10,959 nucleotides of DNA from an uncultured bacterium. Its GTDB lineage: Bacteria > Actinomycetota > Coriobacteriia > Coriobacteriales > Coriobacteriaceae. The notes beneath the pieces are model-generated. The model saw only the letters and a list, made by a program, of their open reading frames with translations, was not told where the DNA came from and ran no database searches. Shown here one piece after another: positions 1-5,099 of the stretch (positions are counted from its first letter, which is position 1; each line of letters opens with the position of its first letter). A program made the position numbers and the translations under genes. The stretch lies in NCBI GenBank assembly GCA_905216075.1, contig CAJMSO010000035.1:1-10959 (forward strand), read 5' to 3'.

Positions 1-198
1 AACGGGATCGAGCGCATCAACCGCGAGATCAGGAGGAGGACGAGGGTCGTCGGGACCTTCCCGGACGGCAATTCGGCCCTCATGCTGGTGACGGCGAGGC
101 TGAAGTACATAGTGGAGCACGAGTGGGGCAAGAGGAGGTACCTGGACATGTCGAAGCTGGAGGAGATGGACGAGCTGAGGGGAAAGGCGGAGGGCTAG
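1..198 (+). CDS. IS256-family transposase, C-terminal 65 residues
   Basis: The frame is open from base 1 to the TAG at 196-198. It reads NGIERINREIRRRTRVVGTF at the start, which is the strongly conserved block near the C-terminus of IS256/Mutator transposases (typically NAIERLNREIRRRTRVVGIF), followed by the usual acidic and basic tail with an EHEW-KRRYLDM segment. In this family the Glu of the N-x-I-E motif (residue 4 here) is near or at the third position of the DDE catalytic triad. The other two acidic residues would be outside the window. The gene points away from the element's interior and opposite to the hsdS gene it interrupts. Whether the full transposase is intact cannot be judged. 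Confidence 0.93.
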   Translation, partial: NGIERINREIRRRTRVVGTFPDGNSALMLVTARLKYIVEHEWGKRRYLDMSKLEEMDELRGKAEG

Positions 199-252
199 AA
201 GAGGACGGGGCCGAGGACGGTTAAATCAATTTGCGAAAGAATCTTGACGGTA
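1..252 (+). mobile_element. Right end of an IS256-family (Mutator) insertion sequence, partial
   Basis: The window opens inside a transposase and then runs through ~50 bases of noncoding sequence before the minus-strand hsdS reading frame becomes recognisable. The subterminal part has two copies of GAGGACGG (201-208 and 213-220). The terminal sequence reads inward from about 252 as GGTACCGTCAAGATTC. The exact edge is inferred: hsdS-like residues run down to about position 255 and read-through stops at 226-228. The left end, the inverted repeat partner and the 8-9 bp target duplication lie outside the window, so the boundary is good to about 5-8 bases. Confidence 0.75.
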
Positions 253-357
253 CCCGAAGCCATACCCGTCGCGCAGGTAGATCGAGGCTTCGAGCCGCAC
301 GTCGCCGCCCAGCACGGTGGAAAGCCGGATGCTCTTCACCAAAGGTGCGTTCGTCAT
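226..357 (-). pseudogene. hsdS: hsdS, type I/IIB specificity subunit, 5' fragment cut by the insertion sequence
   Basis: A 43-codon frame starts at the ATG complementary to 355-357, which overlaps the hsdM stop as ATGA. GGAGG lies 8 bases upstream inside the hsdM end. The first ~34 residues (RLSTVLGGDVRLEASIYLRD at 11-30) match the usual opening of HsdS-like subunits of this kind, where R-L-[DE]-A-S-x-Y recurs. From about codon 35 the frame runs into the insertion sequence and ends at the TGA complementary to 226-228. A normal S subunit has two target recognition domains and 350-450 residues, so this fragment keeps neither. The rest of the gene should resume beyond the left end of the element. 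Role if intact: DNA sequence recognition for the methylase subunit encoded upstream. The last ~8 residues are IS-encoded. Confidence 0.85.
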
Positions 358-2333
358 TGGTCGCGCCTCCATTCAAGGAAGGCATCGGCTATTGCTATCG
401 TCTCGTCATCCACCACACGCTCCGTCGAAGTGTGGCCGCTCTCCTCCTCGGAGCCCACCTTGCCTGTCACCGCGGTGGTCTGCTCCCGCACGATTGGGTA
501 ACCGTTGTCGTCGCGCACGTAGGTGGTCTGTCCGCGCTTGTCGTGCCCCACGTGGTCGCAGATGGCCATGAACATCTTGTAATCCTGGAAGGTGCCGTCC
601 TTGCAGTACGCCTCTTCCTCTCTGTCCCAGCGCCGCAGCACAAGGACGGATGTCTGTACGCCCACGTTGGGCTGGAACGCATCCGGGTGCATGTCCACCG
701 AGCCCAGGATCGGCGCGTGGCGTAAAATCCACTGGCGCACGTAGCCGAGGCCTGGATTGCCCAGGATGCCATTGGGAATGACGAGTGCCGCTACGCCCAC
801 GCCAGGCTCAAGCAGGCGGACGCATCGCTCGATGAAGAGGATCTCGGGCGGCTGGGATGAGAAGAGCTTAGGTTCCATCCTCCATTCGGCATCTTCCTCG
901 GACCACGACCAGGTGTGTCCAAGGTCGAAGGATTCCAGAATCGCCGGGTCTTCGATGGGAATCTTGGAGCCAAAAGGCGGGTTGGTCATAATCGCCGTAA
1001 CTCCGTGCCCCGGCTGCAGCGCTTTATTTGCCGCTACGTCGGCGGCGTCCAGGCGCAGCGCCTTCTGCAGCTTGGGTTCAAAGCCCGAGAACGGCTCGAG
1101 CGAGTTTGCGTGGAACAGCTGCCCTGTGCCGTCGTTGTTCATGACCATGTTCATCTTGGAAGCACGCACTAAGATGGGATCAAAGTCGATGCCCACGATA
1201 TGCTTGGACAGGAACTCGCGCTTGCGCGCGATCAGAGCCTCTTGCTTGGCTGCTTTGCTGCGCCCGCTCACCTCGACGGAGTCTCCGATCTTCTCAAGCA
1301 CGTAATTCATAGCCGTGACCAAAAAGCCGCAGGTGCCCATGGCGGGATCGAGGATGACGTCGTTTTCGGACGGGTCGACCATCCGCACCATCATGTGGCA
1401 CATGTTGCGCGGCGTGAAGAACTGGCCCTTGTCACCACGCAGGTTGGAGCCCACGATTGTCTCGTACGCGTGGCCCTTAACGTCCACGTCGCTCTCGAGC
1501 AGGGAATACATTTGCAGCTGCGCCACGATGTAGGCGAGCACATCGTCGGTTAATGCGATGCGCTCGTCGGCCTTGAAGATGGTCTCGTACGACTGCTTGA
1601 CGTTTCCAAAGAGTGCCTCGATGCGCTTGCGGCACTTCTTCTTACCCGCGGCGCCCTGGCGCTCGGTCGGCGTGATATAGAACGTTGGCGTCTCGGAGTC
1701 ACGCTCGTCCTGTATTTTGCAGAAGATGATCTTGAGCAGTTCAAGGAATGCCTCGGCCTTTTGGATGCCTTGGTTTCCGGCGATGTAGTTGTGACAGCGG
1801 CGGAACGAGTACAGCAGCGAGTCACTGGCGGCGGGGCGCAACTGGTCGAAGCGCGGCGCGTCGTCGGGTACCTCGCCACCAGCATGTGGCAGATCGGGCA
1901 CGGCCTCGGGGCCGCGCTTGCCGGCATCGTCCGCCACGTAACGGAAGGTAAGCAACTCGTCGCCGTTGGTCCACATGCCATAGGTCGAGTTCATGCAGGC
2001 AGACGCATAGGAGTGCATTTGATCTACGCCGTCTTTTTTGCCTTTGGCCTTGGTCTTGGGGTCTTTGCACTCGACGATGATGTGGATGTTTTCCTGGGTG
2101 TGCGCTTTTCCCGGCTCCCAGATGGCGACGTCGACCGCTTTTCGGTTGCTGCCGAACTTGATCGACTCCTCGACCCCGATCTGCTCCTTCTTGTAACCGT
2201 ACTCACGCACGAGGGACTTTAGGATTTCCTGGCGCACTCGCTCCTCGGGGGTGTCCCTGCGCTGCGTCACGCCGTCGATGAAGTCCAGTATAGTCTCCGG
2301 CTGGATGACCGAAGTCTTGCTCACTTGCGACAT
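354..2333 (-). CDS. hsdM: N6-adenine DNA methylase subunit with N-terminal PD-(D/E)XK-like (HSDR_N) domain
   Basis: This 659-residue protein has two parts. Residues ~20-135 resemble the type I restriction R-protein N-terminal fold: E55-E56 then D68-V-A-I, E88-C-K90, and Q105-x3-Y109, the D...ExK plus QxxxY pattern of PD-(D/E)XK nucleases. Residues ~170-570 are an N6 adenine methylase of the HsdM type: a helical lead-in, the G-Q-F-F-T-P-R segment at 303-309, AdoMet motif I DPAMGTCGF at 329-337, GIDFDP at 381-386 (acidic residue for the ribose) and catalytic motif IV NPPF at 451-454. It should transfer methyl groups to adenine N6 and may also cut DNA. The start (ATG at 2331-2333) overlaps the upstream stop as TAATG, and AAGGA lies ~10 bases upstream. 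The stop overlaps hsdS as ATGA. No separate hsdR is visible. The 659-residue length is close to the BcgI A subunit (about 640 from memory), so a type IIB-like enzyme is a good alternative to classical type I. Methylase assignment is firm; nuclease activity is inferred. Confidence 0.93.
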   Translation of the reverse strand: MSQVSKTSVIQPETILDFIDGVTQRRDTPEERVRQEILKSLVREYGYKKEQIGVEESIKFGSNRKAVDVAIWEPGKAHTQENIHIIVECKDPKTKAKGKKDGVDQMHSYASACMNSTYGMWTNGDELLTFRYVADDAGKRGPEAVPDLPHAGGEVPDDAPRFDQLRPAASDSLLYSFRRCHNYIAGNQGIQKAEAFLELLKIIFCKIQDERDSETPTFYITPTERQGAAGKKKCRKRIEALFGNVKQSYETIFKADERIALTDDVLAYIVAQLQMYSLLESDVDVKGHAYETIVGSNLRGDKGQFFTPRNMCHMMVRMVDPSENDVILDPAMGTCGFLVTAMNYVLEKIGDSVEVSGRSKAAKQEALIARKREFLSKHIVGIDFDPILVRASKMNMVMNNDGTGQLFHANSLEPFSGFEPKLQKALRLDAADVAANKALQPGHGVTAIMTNPPFGSKIPIEDPAILESFDLGHTWSWSEEDAEWRMEPKLFSSQPPEILFIERCVRLLEPGVGVAALVIPNGILGNPGLGYVRQWILRHAPILGSVDMHPDAFQPNVGVQTSVLVLRRWDREEEAYCKDGTFQDYKMFMAICDHVGHDKRGQTTYVRDDNGYPIVREQTTAVTGKVGSEEESGHTSTERVVDDETIAIADAFLEWRRDQ

Positions 2334-2560
2334 TACGATTCCGTCCTTCCAACCTTGGTGTTGGTATCAACGTGTGCGGGGCCGCCCGATGCGACGCCCA
2401 TCTCGCGGCTAATCAAATCTTTAAGAAATCCCTGCTTATTCTCCTGCGCGGAGAGGAATGACCAAATCTCCTCTTCGGCGGGATAGAACCGCAGACAGAA
2501 CTGCTGGGTCTTGTCGTGCTTGTACTTACGATCGGCTCGCTTCTGAGCTTCTGACGGCAT
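2333..2560 (-). CDS. Small KxxNKQGF-type protein, possible ribbon-helix-helix DNA binder, first gene of the R-M operon
   Basis: This 75-residue protein starts MPSEAQKRADRKYKHDKTQQ and contains a short predicted strand (QFCLRFYP), a helix (EEEIWSFLSAQ) and NKQGFLKDLISREM. That layout (PSEAQKRA-x-x-KY, then L-K-N-KQG-[YF]-[IL]-K-x-LI) is common in small proteins of Firmicutes and Actinobacteria near mobile and defence genes, usually annotated as Arc/MetJ-like or uncharacterised. The C-terminal ~20 residues are polar and Gly/Thr-rich. The start is set at 2558-2560 because GGGAGG sits 4 bases before it; the in-frame ATG at 2576-2578 has no such site. The stop shares one base with the methylase start (TAATG), implying coupled translation. 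A promoter with an overlapping palindrome lies just upstream, so autoregulation of the R-M operon is a reasonable inference. DNA binding itself is not shown. Confidence 0.8.
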   Translation of the reverse strand: MPSEAQKRADRKYKHDKTQQFCLRFYPAEEEIWSFLSAQENKQGFLKDLISREMGVASGGPAHVDTNTKVGRTES

Positions 2561-2564
2561 GGCA

Positions 2565-2570
2565 CCTCCC
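2565..2570 (-). promoter_or_regulatory. Shine-Dalgarno GGGAGG that decides the start of the small operon-leading gene
   Basis: Reading on the minus strand, GGGAGG is followed by TGCC and the ATG at 2560-2558. The alternative ATG 18 bases upstream is preceded only by AAGCT and lies ~15 bases from the inferred transcription start, so the internal start is preferred. Confidence 0.75.
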
Positions 2571-2599
2571 AAGGACATAGCTTAGCCATAATAGGAATT

Positions 2600-2628
2600 A
2601 GTATAGGTCTACACCTAGATTTAGACAA
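2600..2628 (-). promoter_or_regulatory. Sigma70-type promoter of the R-M operon
   Basis: On the minus strand a -35 box TTGTCT (2628-2623) is followed by exactly 17 bases and a -10 box TATACT (2605-2600). Transcription would begin near 2593, giving a ~33-base leader before the ATG at 2560. It is the only well-spaced pair found upstream of the operon. Confidence 0.7.
2604..2626. promoter_or_regulatory. Palindrome overlapping the R-M promoter, candidate operator
   Basis: TAGGT-ctac-ACCTA (2604-2617) is an inverted repeat that overlaps the -10 box and spacer. A second overlapping pair, GTCTA (2607-2611) and TAGAC (2622-2626), reaches into the -35 box. A repressor bound here would block RNA polymerase. 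The natural candidate is the small protein encoded immediately downstream, but that link is inferred from position only. Confidence 0.45.
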
Positions 2629-2692
2629 GCAAAATATCGCGAGTCAGCAGGTAAAGGATGATTTTTAATTAAAGAAACAGAAGCCAACAAAT

Positions 2693-2727
2693 GTAAAAAC
2701 GGCCTCTAAGACGTTGGGCGTTTTTAC
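2693..2727. repeat. A/T-tract inverted repeat, possible bidirectional terminator
   Basis: GTAAAAACG (2693-2701) and CGTTTTTAC (2719-2727) are perfect 9-base inverted arms around a 17-base loop that adds CC/GG pairing next to a single G mismatch. The A-tract/stem/T-tract shape fits a two-way terminator. For the minus strand it could end the transcript of the AlbA_2 gene, although it is ~300 bases past that stop. For the plus strand no gene precedes it. Confidence 0.4.
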
Positions 2728-2768
2728 GGTTGAGGAAGGTGGAGCTTGAGAAATGGTCCGCCATGAGC

Positions 2769-2810
2769 GCTCCCTGCCGCTCATGCATGGAGTGGCAGGG
2801 AGCTATTTTT
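2769..2810 (+). terminator. Rho-independent terminator (plus strand) without an obvious upstream gene
   Basis: GCTCCCTGCC (2769-2778) pairs perfectly with GGCAGGGAGC (2794-2803) across a 15-base loop, followed by TATTTTTG. The T-run is only on the plus-strand side, so it should act on rightward transcripts. No plus-strand coding sequence ends nearby. The transcript may be a small RNA beginning somewhere in 2580-2690, read-through from the insertion sequence side, or a relic of the locus before the accessory genes arrived. The 5' arm can also pair with neighbouring sequence (see the findings). Confidence 0.7.
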
Positions 2811-3020
2811 GTTGTATGAGACCGCCGTCTCGCGAGGTTGCAATGCCCGATTGGGTGCCGACTTCAGTTGGATCAACCATACGCGCTGTTGCTTGACGCT
2901 GTGCGATGCCAGACGACGGAGGATATGTCCTATCACGACTAGCAGTCAGACAAATTCTGGGCTAGTTGCGCACTTGGCTTGGAATGTACTTGTTTGGCAG
3001 AATCGAAATCGCGAGCCATA
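2811..3020. other. Noncoding stretch with nothing recognised
   Basis: Together with the structured part to its left, this forms a ~460-base gap between the small operon-leading gene and the AlbA_2 gene. All six frames give only short, compositionally unconvincing reading frames, with no Shine-Dalgarno site leading to a plausible start. No tRNA-like cloverleaf or clear repeats were seen. It may be decayed coding sequence, but no family is recognisable. Confidence 0.5.
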
Positions 3021-4694
3021 TCACTCGACTATGTGCCACTCGGCAGCCGAAGTGCTTCCAGCGTTGGTGATGTGGCCTGCTTTCCGTAGGCTTTGGAGCA
3101 GATAGCTTACATGGTCGCCTTTTTGCTTTGCCGTAAGGTCTGCCGGCAAGGCATGATCCAGCCCCGCGATAATCTCCGCTCTTGAACATGGGCGCACGCG
3201 CAGGAGTTCCAAAATCAGTTCCTTAAAGACACTGTTGTCTACGCCCTTGTTTCGCACATACTCACTGTGGGTGCCGGTGACTGCTGCCACCTCGGCTGAG
3301 ACCGTCAGCTTGGGGTAACGACCTCTAACGAGGCCCTGTTCGTGAAGCAGGCGTGACTGTTCCTTTGTGACGGGTAGTCCCTTTTGAACGAGGTCTAACA
3401 GCAACACTGTCGCCAAATCAAGATTTCGATTGCTTGCGAGAAGTCGAGAATAGTCCTCGTTGAGTACCGTACCGTACAGTGTCACGGCAACGCGTCCAAC
3501 CTCAGATAGATCGTAGGTGGGCATTGGTAGCAGGCGGTTTCGCTGAATATCGAAGACGTTGCGAATGCCTATGGCGTTGCGGTCCATCATGCCCGTCTTG
3601 TTCATGGCACTTGAAAGCAGAGGATTACGATAGTACGGCGGCTTGTAACCGCTCGCGAGCGCATTCTCTATCGTCCCGGGGATAAAGGCGCCCTCGTTCT
3701 TGAATACAAGTTTGTCCTCATACTCGAGAACGTTGATCTTCCCTGACATCCTGAAATCTTGATGTGCTATGGCGTTATGGAGGAGTTCTCGAATGACTTC
3801 GGGACTGTAACGATGCGCTTCGGTGGGAAACAGCGTCTCTTCACGGTCGAAGAAGCGATATTTTTCGTTTCTTATCTTTCCCAGGATACGATCGACCTGC
3901 AGAATGAAGGGTGGCTCAAAGTGTTCATAGGCCATAGTGGAGCCATCGCTCGCGTAGAGCGTCCAAGTGATGCGCGGCTCGATGCCACCCAGAAAGACGC
4001 TCGATTCCGGTTTGCCCAGAAGAACGAGTGCCGCATTGCTCACATGGCCGTGGATCACAAGCGCCATTTTGCTGAGGATAGATTCTTCATCGAGGCTACG
4101 AACGGCAGGCTGACTTTCTCCGAACTTTTCGACGAATTTTGAGCACGCAAAGCTAACTGCCTCTGGATCAAGGTCATCGAGGTTTGCCTCGTAGGCAATC
4201 TGACGCGACCAGTCGGGTCGACTCTGCCCGTAGATGGCGTCGAGCTTGAACTTGGGCATCTCTACGAGGGATTCATTCTCGCGTGACCAGGGGATTCCGT
4301 GCCAAGTCGTTGGCGTTGCGAAGCTGCCGGCCGGTATCTGGAAAGCGATGACTCTCTTGCCATCAACCTCAAACTCGTAAATCTCTTCGAAAGTCATGCC
4401 GTTATTTGTGTATTGGGCGATCTCGTGCTTTAGGCGTCGCAGGCCGACGCTTGGCGCTTGGGGCTCTTTACGGTAAGCGGTCCCCTTTATTTGGCGGTCG
4501 TTTGAAATGCCAAAGAAAAGCCATCCGCACTCTGCCTTGCGCAAATTGGCCTCATTGCTGAGGGCGGAGAAATACTTGCCAATATCCTCGAAATCATAGT
4601 TCTGCTTTGCTGCCTTGTATTCGACGACCTCGGTCTCGACGTCGGTAATGATGCGCAGGAGCAGGGAGGGCATTTCACTCGTTTTTCGTATCAT
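3021..4694 (-). CDS. AlbA_2 (Schlafen-like) and GHKL-ATPase-like protein, COG2865 type
   Basis: This is a 557-residue protein. Residues ~15-150 form an AlbA_2 (Schlafen AlbA_2, PF04326-like) domain: E24-x-K27 within the VEYKAAK segment, then GWLFFGISND at 57-66 and the IPWSREN-type end near 134-140. Residues ~295-410 match the GHKL-ATPase part of COG2865: SPEVIRELLHNAIAHQDF at 297-314, with N307 as the likely Mg/ATP-binding Asn, then FKNEGAF at 331-337. The usual G-T-G-I-R box appears altered as DRNAIGIRNV (371-380). The C-terminal ~130 residues look like winged helices. Such proteins are annotated as putative transcriptional regulators or RNA/DNA-binding proteins and often sit beside type I R-M genes. 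The start at 4692-4694 is preceded by GGAG with a 4-base gap. GC by eye is lower than in purB, suggesting transfer. Exact function unknown; a regulatory or accessory defence role is inferred. Confidence 0.85.
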   Translation of the reverse strand: MIRKTSEMPSLLLRIITDVETEVVEYKAAKQNYDFEDIGKYFSALSNEANLRKAECGWLFFGISNDRQIKGTAYRKEPQAPSVGLRRLKHEIAQYTNNGMTFEEIYEFEVDGKRVIAFQIPAGSFATPTTWHGIPWSRENESLVEMPKFKLDAIYGQSRPDWSRQIAYEANLDDLDPEAVSFACSKFVEKFGESQPAVRSLDEESILSKMALVIHGHVSNAALVLLGKPESSVFLGGIEPRITWTLYASDGSTMAYEHFEPPFILQVDRILGKIRNEKYRFFDREETLFPTEAHRYSPEVIRELLHNAIAHQDFRMSGKINVLEYEDKLVFKNEGAFIPGTIENALASGYKPPYYRNPLLSSAMNKTGMMDRNAIGIRNVFDIQRNRLLPMPTYDLSEVGRVAVTLYGTVLNEDYSRLLASNRNLDLATVLLLDLVQKGLPVTKEQSRLLHEQGLVRGRYPKLTVSAEVAAVTGTHSEYVRNKGVDNSVFKELILELLRVRPCSRAEIIAGLDHALPADLTAKQKGDHVSYLLQSLRKAGHITNAGSTSAAEWHIVE

Positions 4695-4705
4695 GGCACT
4701 CCATA

Positions 4706-4756
4706 TAATGTAATTTAATCCGCAACTAATGTAATTATATCTCTCGTTACATTAGT
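4706..4756. promoter_or_regulatory. TAATGTAA operator cluster over the AlbA_2 gene promoter
   Basis: ACTAATGTAA (4725-4734) and TTACATTAGT (4747-4756) are perfect 10-base inverted arms with a 12-base spacer. A third copy, TAATGTAATT (4706-4715), lies nine bases upstream of the Shine-Dalgarno core of the minus-strand gene. On the minus strand a perfect TATAAT (4739-4734) sits at the edge of the left arm, between the paired sites. The matching -35 is weak (GCGACT, 18 bases away). Transcription would start near 4727, so binding to the pair would cover the promoter and the third site lies in the leader. Confidence 0.65.
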
Positions 4757-4792
4757 CAGTCGCATATAAGACTGTAGACCAGCTGTGAGCTC

Positions 4793-4808
4793 ATGTATTT
4801 CAATACAT
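4793..4808. repeat. 16-base palindrome between the two operator pairs
   Basis: ATGTATT (4793-4799), two central bases TC, then AATACAT (4802-4808) form a perfect palindrome with 7-base arms. It is unlike the TAATGTAA sites on either side, so it may bind a different factor. There is no T-run, so it is not a terminator. Confidence 0.45.
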
Positions 4809-4878
4809 ACAATGTTTGCGCTTTCCATTGACCTTGCAGGGCAGCTGCCAGGGGAAACGGCAAACAGTACGTCTCCTT

Positions 4879-4930
4879 CTAATGTAATTATGCATGTAGC
4901 TTCGCAGATAGCGAATGAAATTACATTAGT
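4879..4930. promoter_or_regulatory. Second TAATGTAA inverted pair
   Basis: CTAATGTAATT (4879-4889) and AATTACATTAG (4919-4929) are perfect 11-base inverted arms around a 29-base spacer. The left copy shares the 13-mer CTAATGTAATTAT with the site at 4726-4738. It lies ~185 bases upstream of the AlbA_2 gene start and ~170 upstream of purB. It probably binds the same factor as the proximal cluster and may allow looping. Confidence 0.55.
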
Positions 4931-5099
4931 TCACGGAGCTTTCGTTGCCCGCTATAGTCGTGTCCACCGTTCACCTCCCTTGCCCGCTCCGATCCCAATC
5001 CCAAAATGTTAGGTTAATGCCTGCTGCCCATACTTGCACCTACGCACGGTACAATGGTTAAGTTACGACCAACGTGCCAATAGCCAAAAAGGAGCCGCT

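Larger units (their letters stand above)
4757..5099. other. Intergenic region between the accessory AlbA_2 gene and purB
   Basis: This holds the palindrome and the second operator pair listed separately, plus GGCAGCTGCC (4840-4849), a 10-base palindrome. From ~4935 to 5099 it reads like an ordinary purB leader. A TACAAT box at 5050-5055 could be a purB -10, ~45 bases before its ATG, but no good -35 is visible 16-18 bases upstream. The accessory/core boundary probably falls here. Confidence 0.5.

Noticed and set aside
1759..2233. Plus-strand open frames inside hsdM
   Set aside because: They are antisense to a protein with clear methylase motifs and show no family features.
2731..2810. T-box riboswitch
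   Set aside because: GGTGG, a competing stem and a terminator are present, but the conserved ACCGCG part and a stem I are not recognisable, and no aminoacyl-tRNA or amino-acid gene follows.
2809..3105. A 98-residue plus-strand frame after the terminator
   Set aside because: It overlaps the 3' end of the AlbA_2 gene, has no ribosome site and a Cys/Arg-rich, irregular composition.
4706..4930. CRISPR array or plasmid iterons
   Set aside because: The repeats are only 8-13 bases, in mixed orientation with uneven spacing, and there is no Cas or replication gene. They fit operator sites better.
4785..5012. A 75-residue plus-strand frame before purB
   Set aside because: It starts at a GTG without ribosome site, runs across the palindrome and the second operator pair, and its product has no recognisable pattern.
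5034..5099. Longer PurB starting at TTG 5034
   Set aside because: The added 22 residues are not PurB-like, and an ideal AGGAG precedes the ATG at 5100.
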